From assembly GCF_000382305.1 (NCBI RefSeq), contig NZ_KB908026.1, forward strand, positions 1-64,000: 64,000 nt of DNA, written 5' to 3'. The translations under genes and the position numbers were made by a program. Origin of the DNA: Vitreoscilla stercoraria DSM 513 (GTDB lineage: Bacteria > Pseudomonadota > Gammaproteobacteria > Burkholderiales > Neisseriaceae). Of this stretch, positions 1 through 8,676 are shown in pieces (the stretch's first letter is position 1; each line of letters opens with the position of its first letter). The notes beneath the pieces were generated by a model. That model did no database searches, had not been told where the DNA came from, and saw nothing but the letters and a program-made list of their open reading frames with translations.

Positions 1-228
1 AACTCTTATGTTTAATCTCTAAGCTTACTATTTAATTTCTGGTCTGCTTCTCAAAGAAAAAGAGCGAGAAATGATTAAAAATCATATCTTGTCTTTACTT
101 CTTTAGCAGTGTGAGGCTCTTCGCACTCACACTTATCGGTAATCTGTTTTTTAAAGAGCTGTGCTGTGAAACTTGTGAAGCTGACCGTTTGGTCTGTTTC
201 GTTTCTGTCTCAGCAGCGAAGAAACCGA
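1..228 (-). other. rRNA operon leader (16S gene lies off the left edge)
   Basis: Read on the minus strand this is the untranslated leader of a ribosomal RNA operon. A boxA-like antitermination site (GCTCTTTAA core) lies at 141-160. It is followed by the word ACCGATAAGTGTGAGTGC, which I recognise from Neisseria rRNA leaders, and by a perfect 7-bp hairpin (109-115 with 126-132). No 16S sequence is present in the window, so the gene must begin left of base 1. Assignment rests on boxA, the leader word and the strong promoter behind it. Confidence 0.75.
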
Positions 229-257
229 ATATTACAGAAACACCGAAAACCCGTCAA
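229..257 (-). promoter_or_regulatory. rRNA operon promoter
   Basis: On the minus strand there is a TTGACG -35 box (252-257), a 17-base spacer and a TAATAT -10 box (229-234). The bases upstream (258-300) are rich in A and T, as expected for an UP element. Transcription runs leftward into the boxA-containing leader. Confidence 0.75.
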
Positions 258-401
258 CACCTAATTGTAAAAATATGACTATAAAAACACAATCACACTG
301 AATTTAAAGGAAATCTTATTACAAATTATTTTAACAACCTTCAAAAAACCACAAACATCACATCAAAATATTTTTTAAAATAACCGAAATATCACTAAAC
401 A

Positions 402-456
402 AAGCAATCCAAGCGTCCTGCAACTCCTTTACAGGACGCTTGGATTGCTTTTTTAT
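402..456 (+). terminator. Long DUS-type hairpin with T-run
   Basis: A perfect 19-bp stem (402-420 with 432-450) containing the AAGCGTCCTG word is followed by a T-run on the plus strand. It stands between the leftward rRNA promoter and selO, where no plus-strand gene ends inside the window. It may insulate selO from upstream transcription or be a relic of an earlier gene order. Confidence 0.7.
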
Positions 457-560
457 TGCTTCAATCACACTAATAAGTATGTTTTAAAGACTTGAGTGCA
501 TCGATATACATTTTTTTGATTGGGTATATACTGCCCAAAAAACTTTCAGAATGCCCACAC

Positions 561-2021
561 ATGCCAACATCTCTTCAGCCTTCTCGATTATTGTCTTTGC
601 CTGAACATCATTACAGCGCAATAGATGTGCAACCCTTACACCAAGCTTCTTTGCTTGCCTACAATACAGAGTTGGCAACGAGTTTGAATTTACCAGCTAC
701 GGTTCAACATTTAGAGAATTGGATTGCGCTTTTTTCAGGCAGCTTATTAACGCCACCACAACAGCCTATTGCCACTGTATACAGCGGTCATCAATTTGGT
801 ATTTGGGCTGGACAATTGGGTGATGGTCGAGCAATGTTGCTAGGGGAAGTGGTTTCGTCCCAACATGAACACTGGGAAATCCAATTAAAAGGTGGCGGTC
901 AAACACCTTATTCACGCCGTGCTGATGGCCGAGCGGTATTGCGTTCGTCCATACGCGAATATTTGTGTTCAGAATACATGCATGCTTTGGGCATTCCAAC
1001 GACACGAGCCTTGGCTTTAACAGCATCTAATGATGTGGTTTACCGCGAACAAGCCGAAACGGCAGCAGTGGTCACTCGAGTTTCGCCTTCATTTTTACGC
1101 TTTGGTCATTTTGAACATTGGTATCACAAAGGTTTGAATCACGATGTACAGGTTTTAGCCGATTGGGTTTTGGATCATTTGTATCCAGAATGTTTACAGG
1201 CCGACAATCCTTATTTGCAATTGTTTGCAACCATTAGCCAACGCACAGCCGATTTGGTCGCTTCGTGGCAAGCAGTGGGCTTTTGTCATGGCGTCCTGAA
1301 TACAGACAATCTGTCTATATTAGGCTTAACCATAGATTATGGTCCGTTTGGTTTTATGGATGGTTTTGATCCACACTATATATGTAATCATTCTGACCAT
1401 CATGGACGTTATTCTTACCAAGCACAGCCAGCCATTGTGCAATGGAATTTGTCATGTTTGGCGTCTTGCTTTTTGCCTTTGGCGACTGAAGAAGAATTGG
1501 TTGCCGTTTTGAATGGTTTTGTAGCGCAATACAAGGACGCTTATTTGCAAAAAATGCGTGCGAAACTCGGCCTGTATATAGAAGATGAACACGATCAAGA
1601 ATTGATAGATGACTTATTAAAAGCCATGGCAGCGCAACGAGTCGATTTTAGTTTGGGCTTTCGTTATCTAAGCCAAGTCCAACGCAATGACAATACCATT
1701 CCTCAAAAATTACGCCATATTTGGCCTTTGCCCGACGTTGGTTTAACAGATTGGTTGCAACGCTACCGCCATCGTTTACAACAAGAAGTGCTCAACGATG
1801 AAGAACGGGCAGTGCGAATGAATGCCGTCAATCCAAAATATGTCTTGCGCCAATATTTATTACAACAAGCAATTGAGCAAGCTCAACAAGGCAATGTCGA
1901 CAGCATGAACGAGCTATACCAAGTCATGTCCAAACCGTATGATGAGCAACCTGAATACGAACAATATGCCGCATTGCCACCTGATTGGGCGGCTGGTATT
2001 TGCGTATCATGTTCTAGTTAA
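561..2021 (+). CDS. selO: Protein adenylyltransferase SelO (YdiU family)
   Basis: SelO is a pseudokinase-fold enzyme that transfers AMP from ATP to protein Ser, Thr or Tyr residues. It is linked to redox stress. The 486-residue product has the family signatures YSGHQFG (residues 74-80) and LGDGR (86-90), the KGGGQTPYSR segment, the HGVLNTDN catalytic stretch and the DYGPFGF metal-binding motif. The C-terminus ends in VSCSS, keeping the conserved cysteine (selenocysteine in many eukaryotic homologues). An upstream ATG at 492 is open in frame, but the extra 23 residues do not look like family sequence, so 561 is preferred. The ribosome binding site is weak. Confidence 0.93.
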   Translation: MPTSLQPSRLLSLPEHHYSAIDVQPLHQASLLAYNTELATSLNLPATVQHLENWIALFSGSLLTPPQQPIATVYSGHQFGIWAGQLGDGRAMLLGEVVSSQHEHWEIQLKGGGQTPYSRRADGRAVLRSSIREYLCSEYMHALGIPTTRALALTASNDVVYREQAETAAVVTRVSPSFLRFGHFEHWYHKGLNHDVQVLADWVLDHLYPECLQADNPYLQLFATISQRTADLVASWQAVGFCHGVLNTDNLSILGLTIDYGPFGFMDGFDPHYICNHSDHHGRYSYQAQPAIVQWNLSCLASCFLPLATEEELVAVLNGFVAQYKDAYLQKMRAKLGLYIEDEHDQELIDDLLKAMAAQRVDFSLGFRYLSQVQRNDNTIPQKLRHIWPLPDVGLTDWLQRYRHRLQQEVLNDEERAVRMNAVNPKYVLRQYLLQQAIEQAQQGNVDSMNELYQVMSKPYDEQPEYEQYAALPPDWAAGICVSCSS

Positions 2022-2060
2022 ACGCACTCAACCTTCAAACTGACTTCAAAAAGGCTATTC

Positions 2061-3320
2061 ATGAGTACCATTTGTTTGAATATGATTGTGAAAAATGAGG
2101 CTGCCATCATTGCCGATACGTTGGCCAATGTGGTGGAGCATATTCACATTGATTACTGGGTGATTGCTGATACAGGTTCTAGCGATGCGACCATGGACAT
2201 TATCCGCACTTTTTTTCAAGAGCGTGGTATTGCAGGCGAATTGTTGCAACACGAATGGAAAGACTTTGGTCACAATCGCCAATTGGTTTTAGAAGCCGCG
2301 CAAGACAAAACCGATTATGTGTTCTTTTTTGATGCCGATGATCGGTTTGAAGGTCGACTCACGCTGCCTGAAAATTTAACCACCACTTTTTACAATTTAT
2401 TCCTCACCAATGCTCAAAGATCCACACGCTATCCACGGCGTTTATTGGCTAAAAATGATGGGTCGGTTTATTGGAAAGGTGTATTGCATGAAGTGATTTT
2501 ACCTAAGACGGATCACGCCAACCAAGAACAACATATTGAAGGTCCTTATCATGTGATTTCAGGACGCTTTGGCGCACGCAACCAAGACCCAAACAAATAC
2601 TTAAAAGATGCACAAGTTTTGGCTGCTGCCTTTGAAACCGAAACCAATATCATTTTTAAACGCCGCTATTCTTATTATTGTGGTCAATCTTATCGCGACT
2701 GTAATCGTCCTGATTTGGCAGTCACATGGTTTGAGCGCAATATTCAATTGTGCGAACCTCATGGCGAAGAAGTTCGCTTTAGTTATATTGCGCTGGGCAC
2801 AGAATACAATCGCATGAATCAGCATGCCAAAACAGCGGAAGCTTGGTGGAACGCTTATAACGCAATGCCAAAACATGCCGAAGCGCTAGCCCTCTTGGCA
2901 CAACTGTATAACAACACCCAACAATATCAACTGGCCTTTGATGTGGCTAAAAAAGCCTCCACACTGCCACCGCCAGACCCACAAAAAACCTTATTTGTGA
3001 ACGAACCCATACACCGCTATATGATTTGGTATGAAGTCGCACGCAATGCCATTAAACTGCATTTAGCCGAAGAAGCTTATTGTGCTTGTCGTCACCTGCT
3101 CCATCAAGCTGAGTATGGCGAAACTTTAAACGACTTTATTCTTGATGTTCTGTATGTTCATAGAAATCAAATTGAACAAGATACATTGTCCAATGCCAAA
3201 AAAATCTATCTACGCTTAGGTCAATTGACATTGGTATCTGAAAAATCACAGCCAACCTATACCCAACTGCTGCAATGGTTTCACAATCAATTTACCAGTA
3301 GCAGTCATCCAAACATTTAA
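2061..3320 (+). CDS. Family 2 glycosyltransferase with TPR repeats
   Basis: The N-terminal ~170 residues form a GT-A glycosyltransferase domain. It opens with CLNMIVKNE, has ADTGSSD as the nucleotide-binding loop, and has an aspartate-rich FDADDR motif near residue 92 that would hold the metal and sugar nucleotide. The C-terminal half is helical with TPR-like units (for example the WFERNIQLCEPHGEEVRF and AEAWWNAYNAMPKHAEAL segments). Similar GT2-TPR proteins modify cell-surface glycans or proteins. The acceptor and sugar cannot be told from sequence. It starts 39 bases after selO and may be co-transcribed with it. Confidence 0.85.
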   Translation: MSTICLNMIVKNEAAIIADTLANVVEHIHIDYWVIADTGSSDATMDIIRTFFQERGIAGELLQHEWKDFGHNRQLVLEAAQDKTDYVFFFDADDRFEGRLTLPENLTTTFYNLFLTNAQRSTRYPRRLLAKNDGSVYWKGVLHEVILPKTDHANQEQHIEGPYHVISGRFGARNQDPNKYLKDAQVLAAAFETETNIIFKRRYSYYCGQSYRDCNRPDLAVTWFERNIQLCEPHGEEVRFSYIALGTEYNRMNQHAKTAEAWWNAYNAMPKHAEALALLAQLYNNTQQYQLAFDVAKKASTLPPPDPQKTLFVNEPIHRYMIWYEVARNAIKLHLAEEAYCACRHLLHQAEYGETLNDFILDVLYVHRNQIEQDTLSNAKKIYLRLGQLTLVSEKSQPTYTQLLQWFHNQFTSSSHPNI

Positions 3321-3340
3321 ATTTGCCTGTTTCACTTATC

Positions 3341-3358
3341 TTCTCATGAGTATGAGAA
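3341..3358. repeat. Small inverted repeat after the glycosyltransferase
   Basis: TTCTCAT and ATGAGAA pair perfectly around a four-base loop. No T-run follows, so this is not a good intrinsic terminator by itself. The rest of 3321-3490 shows nothing recognisable. Confidence 0.4.
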
Positions 3359-3494
3359 TGGAACAAATGAAGCGTCAACATCGATTTGCGTACCAACTTC
3401 CATATAATATGAGTCATATTTGGTCATTGCATCTCTAAAAAAATGGTATTTTGCTGATGAGATAAAGTCAGAACACATTCTCATTAAACAATAA

Positions 3495-3528
3495 AAAAGC
3501 GTCCTGTAAATATTTACAGGACGCTTTT
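3495..3528. terminator. DUS-pair hairpin between convergent genes
   Basis: AAAAGCGTCCTGTAAA and its reverse complement form a 16-bp stem with A/T flanks on both sides. It sits between the convergent glycosyltransferase and rlpA genes, so it could terminate both. Confidence 0.8.
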
Positions 3529-3543
3529 AATATTCAAATCAGA

Positions 3544-4359
3544 TTACAAAGCGGTGAGCATATTCTTCTTCAAAGATTCCGCTTTTTCTTTGTTGCTAAA
3601 TGGACCGATGCGAACAACATATTGGTCGTTTTGACGCACCATAATCACTTTTTGTTCATGGCTACCTTGTTTCACCAAATCGCTCACGCGCTTCAAATAA
3701 GCTTGCGCATCGCTGACTTGGTCAAAAGTATGCAAATTCACATAAGTATTTTTAGACGCTTCCGCTTGTGCCAATTGACCAGGTACCAATTGCTCAACAC
3801 GCACTTTGGCCGTACCAGAATTGACCATGCCTAATTTTTGCGCAGCACCATAAGAAACGTCGATGATGCGATTGCCATGAAATGGACCACGGTCATTAAT
3901 ACGCACAATCACGCTTTTACCATTGCTCACATTGGTGACTTTGGCATAACTTGGAATCGGCAAAGTTTTGTGAGCGGCAGTCATCTCATGCATGTCATAG
4001 CGTTCACCTGAAGAGGTTTTACGACCATGAAATTGCTTGCCATACCAAGAAGCACCACCTTCTTGAGAAAATTGCGATACTTTATTTAAAGGCTGATAAC
4101 GTTTGCCTTTGACTTGATAACTGCGGTTGGCGCTAACATGTAACTTTTCTGCTTTTACCACAGAGTCAGGCACCAGTTTGTGCGTACGACCTGCATGATT
4201 GGCGACTTTTAATTGGGTCGCCATGGCTTTTTGAGTCGACATTGCAATCGGTTCTTTAGCCACAGGTGCACGCGCTGTATCAGCTTGAGCCTGAGTCATT
4301 AAGGTGCTACTGATTGCAATAGCGGCTATGGTACAGAAAAAAACATTTTTGCTAGACAA
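3544..4359 (-). CDS. rlpA: RlpA-like septal lytic transglycosylase (DPBB + SPOR)
   Basis: RlpA proteins cleave denuded peptidoglycan glycan strands at the division septum. The 271-residue product has a signal peptide ending at AQA, and no lipobox cysteine is obvious. A double-psi beta-barrel domain covers residues ~100-190, with GGASWYG, SSGERYD (catalytic Glu), NDRGPF and RIIDVSYGAA. A C-terminal SPOR domain (~200-271) would bind the septum. The only usable start is a TTG at 4359. A stop lies just upstream in frame with no ATG or GTG between, an AAGAAAG site precedes the TTG, and the next ATG would destroy the signal peptide. Confidence 0.88.
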   Translation of the reverse strand: MSSKNVFFCTIAAIAISSTLMTQAQADTARAPVAKEPIAMSTQKAMATQLKVANHAGRTHKLVPDSVVKAEKLHVSANRSYQVKGKRYQPLNKVSQFSQEGGASWYGKQFHGRKTSSGERYDMHEMTAAHKTLPIPSYAKVTNVSNGKSVIVRINDRGPFHGNRIIDVSYGAAQKLGMVNSGTAKVRVEQLVPGQLAQAEASKNTYVNLHTFDQVSDAQAYLKRVSDLVKQGSHEQKVIMVRQNDQYVVRIGPFSNKEKAESLKKNMLTAL

Positions 4360-4664
4360 ACCGGGGCTACTTTCTTGAGTTTATAAGGGGCAATACCAAT
4401 ACAGGACTTTCGCATCGAACAAATTTCAACCTATTGTTGAGCCATCACATCAGCTTGGTACTTTTGGTGTCTCACGCATTGAATATGCGCAAAGGCAATC
4501 GTTCTAAAGTCCGTTTTTAAACCTTATCTAACCTCGCCAAAGCCACCATTTTTTATGACATAAAAATGTAAAAAATAGTTAAATTTTTACATAAAATATT
4601 AAAATCAACTACTTAACAATCGCTACTATGCAGCAAGCCGCAAACACGGTCAAATTTTTTGCAA
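4360..4664. other. Intergenic region between rlpA and comF
   Basis: About 300 bases between rlpA (leftward start) and the 3' end of comF. It must hold the rlpA promoter, but I see no convincing -35/-10 pair. The right half is AT-rich. There is no DUS hairpin after comF, which is unusual in this window. Confidence 0.5.
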
Positions 4665-5372
4665 TTACGCTTTCGCAAGAACCCAACAAGAAACACTCGC
4701 AGCCCCCGCCCCTTTTAGCTTTCGAGCCAATTCATTTAATGTTGCACAAGTGGTCACAACATCGTCAATTAACAGCAAATGACGTTCATTAACATCGTTC
4801 TGAATCGAAAATACACCATCTACATTTTCATAACGTTGTTGCAGTGGTAATGAACTTTGAGGCGGCCTGTAAAGACGCCTAATTTTGACTTTTGAATGTT
4901 GAGAAGATATTAATGATGATGTACTAAGAAACTGAAATAACCATTCAGACTGGTTATAACCACGCTCAAACAAACGTCCTCGGCTCAAAGGCATGGCAAT
5001 CACACCATCCAAAGCCAAATCAGACAGCCATTTGGGCGGATTTTCCTGCATCCAAGCTGCCAAAATCGGTGCATACGACCATTGCTTGTGAAACTTATAT
5101 TCGGTAATGATTTGATGTAGTGGAAATGCCAAGTGATAACTCGCCCACAAACGATCAAAATAAGGCATGTTTTGCTGACACTCCCCACAAATAGCACCAC
5201 CGACACTTAAATGCGCACACCAAGGACACACTTGTTCAGACATGATAAGCTGCTGTAACAAAGGCAAACAGTCGGCACACAAATGCAAACGCTCGATGGA
5301 ATCGTGGCATAATAAACAGCCTTGAGATGGCTTAAGCCATGAATCACAAGATTTCAGAAAAGATTGCCACAT
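4665..5372 (-). CDS. comF: ComF family competence protein / phosphoribosyltransferase-like
   Basis: ComF proteins act in the cytosolic handling of transforming DNA during natural competence. The 235-residue product has an N-terminal zinc-ribbon-like part with CxxC pairs (CLLC, CADC, CPWC, CGEC). A phosphoribosyltransferase domain follows, with the GYNQSEWL segment and the PRPP-loop-like LLLIDDVVTTCATL. The MWQSFLK start at 5372 is chosen over 5417 because homologues begin close to this point. Its ATG shares the palindrome CATG with the divergent bioH start. Presence of comF fits the DUS-like words in this genome. Confidence 0.88.
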   Translation of the reverse strand: MWQSFLKSCDSWLKPSQGCLLCHDSIERLHLCADCLPLLQQLIMSEQVCPWCAHLSVGGAICGECQQNMPYFDRLWASYHLAFPLHQIITEYKFHKQWSYAPILAAWMQENPPKWLSDLALDGVIAMPLSRGRLFERGYNQSEWLFQFLSTSSLISSQHSKVKIRRLYRPPQSSLPLQQRYENVDGVFSIQNDVNERHLLLIDDVVTTCATLNELARKLKGAGAASVSCWVLAKA

Positions 5373-6111
5373 GTATTTAACCTCGCCTGTGCTGCTACTA
5401 CATGGTTGGGCTGCCAACCACCACGTTTACGACGATTTCCGTCAATATTTACCCACAGATTCCATTTGGGCGCCCGACTTACCCGGTCATGGCGACCATC
5501 ACGAGACCGAATTTGATGCTGCCGTATTTGCCGACCAATTGGCGGCGCAAATGGACGAAGCACATCACATTGTGGCTTGGTCTTTGGGCGGACAAGTGGC
5601 GCTGCAATTGGCAGCTCGCCATCCTGATAAAGTCAAAACCTTGTGCCTGTGCGCCACATTTGCCAAATTGTTACAAACTGAGGGTTATGATGCAGGTTTG
5701 GTTCAATCCAAACTGCTGGGCATGATTCCTGTGTTTCAGGCCGACTATGGCAAAACCATGACGCAATTTTTGCAATTGCAAATTTTGTACACGCCAGAGC
5801 GCAAAGCGGCGGTTGAAGCCATATTGCCCGCCACCATCGCTTGTGGTGTGCCTGCGGGTTTACACAGTGCGCAGCAATATGCCAGCGCTGCCGATGCGCG
5901 CAGCTTGTTGGCTCACATCACCACGCCTACTTTGTGTGTTTTTGGCGACAAAGACACCATTACCCCTGTGCGCTTGGGCGAATATTTGGCCGCTCACTTG
6001 CCCAATGCACAATTATTGAACATCCCCAAAGCCGTACACGCCCCATTTATTTCCCATCCTGATGTGATGGCGAACGCATTGATAGAATTTTGGAACACTC
6101 ATGAAGCTTGA
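5371..6111 (+). CDS. bioH: Pimeloyl-ACP methyl ester carboxylesterase BioH
   Basis: BioH hydrolyses the methyl ester of pimeloyl-ACP, releasing the product that enters biotin ring assembly. The 246-residue alpha/beta hydrolase begins LLLHGWAANHHV (oxyanion region). It has the nucleophile elbow AWSLGGQ, the acid in FGDKDTITP and the catalytic histidine in KAVHAPFISHP. The next gene, bioC, overlaps its 3' end by 11 bases, so the two are translated as a unit. The start codon overlaps the divergent comF start, leaving no room for a conventional leader, so the promoter must lie inside comF. Confidence 0.9.
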   Translation: MYLTSPVLLLHGWAANHHVYDDFRQYLPTDSIWAPDLPGHGDHHETEFDAAVFADQLAAQMDEAHHIVAWSLGGQVALQLAARHPDKVKTLCLCATFAKLLQTEGYDAGLVQSKLLGMIPVFQADYGKTMTQFLQLQILYTPERKAAVEAILPATIACGVPAGLHSAQQYASAADARSLLAHITTPTLCVFGDKDTITPVRLGEYLAAHLPNAQLLNIPKAVHAPFISHPDVMANALIEFWNTHEA

Positions 6112-6916
6112 TTGGCAAGAAAACGATTGGTTTGTACACCAGCGTTTGGTAACACAAATGGACGAACGCTTGGACGTCTTGAAAAACACACCCAAAGACA
6201 TTGCCATTTTTGGTGCAGATTTTGATTTAAGCCATGCCGCTTTGTCGCAACGCTATCCACAAGCAAGCCTGCAAGAATTTGATGCTCGCAGCGATTATTT
6301 GGAGCTGAGCGCCGAGCAACGCGCTTCCAAACGCAATATGTGGCAAAAATTGATGGGCAAAAAAACCATCCAAACCCAAGGCGTCTTAACCGACATTGGC
6401 GCCACTGCCAGTTTTGATGTGTTGTGGAGCAATTTGGCATTTGTTGCCGAGAGCGAACCGACAAAATTGTTTGAACATTGGTCAGATGTATTGCGCAAAG
6501 ATGGCTTGCTGTATTTCACGCATTTTGGTCCCGATACTTTGCAAGAAATCATCATGTTATTGCAAATCCATGGCATCCAAGTGGCCAAAAACCGTTTTTG
6601 GGACATGCATGACTTGGGCGATATGTTGTTCCATCATGGTTTTTACGACCCGGTGATGGATGTCGATCGCATCCATTTAAGCTATCAAAATCCACAACGC
6701 TTTTGGCGTGATATGGAAGTATTGCAAGTGTGGCAGGCTTTGGGCATTGCAGACGATGATCAAGAAAATGCACAAAAAATCATCAGCCAATCTTTGCAAA
6801 ATGGCGAATTGAAAAACATCACATTAGAAGTGATTTTTGGTCATGCAGTGAAAAAACTGGTTTTGCCTGAAAACGAATCTTTGGTGAATTTTTACCCATC
6901 TAAACCCAAAGCTTAA
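6101..6916 (+). CDS. bioC: Malonyl-ACP O-methyltransferase BioC (divergent SAM motif)
   Basis: BioC methylates malonyl-ACP to start pimelate synthesis in the biotin pathway. The 271-residue protein keeps late-family features, including LWSNLAFVAE, the WSDVLRKDGLLYFTHFGPD segment typical of BioC/NDUFAF5-type methyltransferases, and FWDMHDLGDMLFHHGF. The usual glycine-rich SAM motif I is replaced by IAIFGADFDLS, which is odd. Tight overlap with bioH supports the biotin role. A degenerate or specialised methyltransferase is the alternative. Confidence 0.8.
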   Translation: MKLDWQENDWFVHQRLVTQMDERLDVLKNTPKDIAIFGADFDLSHAALSQRYPQASLQEFDARSDYLELSAEQRASKRNMWQKLMGKKTIQTQGVLTDIGATASFDVLWSNLAFVAESEPTKLFEHWSDVLRKDGLLYFTHFGPDTLQEIIMLLQIHGIQVAKNRFWDMHDLGDMLFHHGFYDPVMDVDRIHLSYQNPQRFWRDMEVLQVWQALGIADDDQENAQKIISQSLQNGELKNITLEVIFGHAVKKLVLPENESLVNFYPSKPKA

Positions 6917-6924
6917 GGACGCTT

Positions 6925-7809
6925 ATGTTAGCCAACCGTTATTGGATATTGGGCAGCCTCGCTGTATTATTAAGTGCTTGCGGCAGCACAGACAAACCCC
7001 AAACCAAACCAACATCTGTGACACACTCCAAACCCAAAGCCGTCATTGGCTTGGCTTTAGGCGGCGGGGCAAGCAAAGGTTTCGCCCATATTGGCGTGAT
7101 TAAAGTTTTGCGTGAAAACCATATTCCCATTCATGTGGTCACAGGTACCAGTGCAGGTTCTGTGGTCGGTAGTCTTTACGCTTCAGGCATGAGTCCTGAT
7201 CGCTTAGAATTGGAAGCCCAAATCATGGATTCGACCAATTTGGTCGATTTGACTTTGTCCACCAGTGGTTTTATCAAAGGGCAAAAGCTGCAAGACTTCA
7301 TCAATGGCAAAGTCAAAAACAAGCCAATACAACAGTTTCCCATTAAATTTGGCGCAGTTGCGACCGAGTTTGGCAGCGGTAAAATGGTCACATTCACCCA
7401 TGGCAATGTGGGTCAAGCCGTGCGTGCATCGGTCAGCATTCCCAATGTATTCCAACCGACCATCATTGGCGGCAAACAATATGTTGATGGTGGTTTGGTC
7501 GCACCGGTACCTGTGAAATCTGCAAAAAGTTTAGGTGCCAATTTTGTCATTGCAGTCGATATTTCACAAAAACCTGCCAAAAGCGCCACAGGCTTTTTAG
7601 CCCAATTGGATCAAAGCTTGAACATCATGAGCGTTTCCGCTTTGAATGGCGAACTCAAACAAGCCAACATCGTCATCCGTCCACAAGTGCAGCAATTGGG
7701 TGCCATTGGCGGCTTCAACCAACGTGACCATGCCATCAAATTGGGCGAAGATGCCACACGAAAAGCATTGCCGCAAATCAAAGCCCAATTGGCAAAATAC
7801 CGTTATTAA
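6925..7809 (+). CDS. Patatin-like phospholipase, predicted lipoprotein
   Basis: The 294-residue product starts with a lipoprotein signal ending in the lipobox LSAC, so it is probably membrane-anchored. The patatin domain has the oxyanion motif LGGGASKGFAHIG, the nucleophile GTSAG and the aspartate motif VDGGLV, giving a Ser-Asp dyad. It resembles RssA-type esterases. It begins eight bases after bioC and is closed by a DUS hairpin, so it is probably the last gene of the bioH-bioC operon, although a biotin role is not implied. The natural substrate is unknown. Confidence 0.85.
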   Translation: MLANRYWILGSLAVLLSACGSTDKPQTKPTSVTHSKPKAVIGLALGGGASKGFAHIGVIKVLRENHIPIHVVTGTSAGSVVGSLYASGMSPDRLELEAQIMDSTNLVDLTLSTSGFIKGQKLQDFINGKVKNKPIQQFPIKFGAVATEFGSGKMVTFTHGNVGQAVRASVSIPNVFQPTIIGGKQYVDGGLVAPVPVKSAKSLGANFVIAVDISQKPAKSATGFLAQLDQSLNIMSVSALNGELKQANIVIRPQVQQLGAIGGFNQRDHAIKLGEDATRKALPQIKAQLAKYRY

Positions 7810-7834
7810 CCATTTAATATCATCCACCAAGCCA

Positions 7835-7868
7835 ACAAGCGTCCTGTAAACCTTTACAGGACGCTTGT
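7835..7868 (+). terminator. DUS-pair hairpin ending the bioH-bioC-patatin unit
   Basis: ACAAGCGTCCTGTAAA (7835-7850) pairs perfectly with 7853-7868 across a two-base gap. It lies 26 bases past the patatin stop codon. The T-run is short. Confidence 0.75.
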
Positions 7869-8060
7869 CATCATTTCATGAGCTGATTCAATATCAAATT
7901 TGAAAGCGTTTCCACAGCCATTGATGAGCTTGTTTTTAAAAAATATTGTCTTAGTTGCGTCAACATTTCCATCAACCAACACCTTCATATTGTGGCCATC
8001 AATTCATCACTACCTTCTTTAAAACCAAAACTCCAAACTCAGCACCGACAAACCACACTT

Positions 8061-8088
8061 TTGAGTCACCAACAATTTGGGCTACAAT
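8061..8088 (+). promoter_or_regulatory. Putative ruvC promoter
   Basis: TTGAGT (8061-8066), a 16-base spacer and TACAAT (8083-8088) sit directly before ruvC. A start site about seven bases below the -10 box would fall on or next to the ATG at 8096, so the transcript may be leaderless. Confidence 0.45.
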
Positions 8089-8095
8089 CTTCGCC

Positions 8096-8635
8096 ATGAA
8101 CACTCCTACCCGAATTTTAGGCATCGATCCTGGCAGTCGCATTACGGGCTTTGGTGTGATTGATTTGGTTGGTCGCCAACATGTTTATGTGGCTTCAGGC
8201 TGCATCAAAACGCCACCCAAAGCCACTTTAGCCGAACGCATTGATGTGTTGTTTCGCCACATTGTCGAAGTAATCGACACTTATCAACCGACTGTTAGCG
8301 CCATCGAACAAGTCTTTGTCAACGTCAATCCCGCAGCGACATTGATGCTAGGTCAGGCGCGCGGTGCGTGCATTGCTGCATTGGTACACCAATCTTTACC
8401 TGTGCATGAATACACCGCTTTGCAAGTCAAACAAGCGGTGGTCGGACAAGGCAAAGCCGCCAAAGAACAAGTGCAACACATGGTGGTACAAATGTTGGCA
8501 TTAAATGGCACACCTTCCGCCGATGCGGCAGATGCGTTGGCAGTTTGTCTGACCCACGCGTTGCGCAACCACAATTTGGCAGCACAAATTCAACAAGGTT
8601 TGAGCATCAAAGGCGGTCGTTTTACCGCACGTTAA
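8096..8635 (+). CDS. ruvC: Holliday junction endodeoxyribonuclease RuvC
   Basis: RuvC resolves Holliday junctions made during recombination by paired nicks. The 179-residue protein has the RNase H-like fold signatures RILGIDPGSRITGFG (first catalytic Asp), AIEQVFV (Glu) and the C-terminal SADAADALAVCLTH with the last acidic pair. The frame is open back to 7955, but the family start is at 8096. The next gene is ruvA, with a single DUS word in the gap, and ruvB is not in the window. The possible promoter leaves almost no 5' leader. Confidence 0.95.
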   Translation: MNTPTRILGIDPGSRITGFGVIDLVGRQHVYVASGCIKTPPKATLAERIDVLFRHIVEVIDTYQPTVSAIEQVFVNVNPAATLMLGQARGACIAALVHQSLPVHEYTALQVKQAVVGQGKAAKEQVQHMVVQMLALNGTPSADAADALAVCLTHALRNHNLAAQIQQGLSIKGGRFTAR

Positions 8636-8647
8636 GCCTGTATTTTT

Positions 8648-8659
8648 AAGCGTCCTGTA
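8648..8659 (+). repeat. Single DUS-like word between ruvC and ruvA
   Basis: AAGCGTCCTGTA occurs once here without its inverted partner. A single copy inside an operon cannot form the terminator hairpin, so it more likely serves as an uptake signal. Confidence 0.7.
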
Positions 8660-8676
8660 TTTTTTAGAAAGCCTGT

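Noticed and set aside
3341..3358. Intrinsic terminator after the glycosyltransferase
   Set aside because: The small hairpin has no T-run. The DUS hairpin at 3495-3528 is a better candidate.
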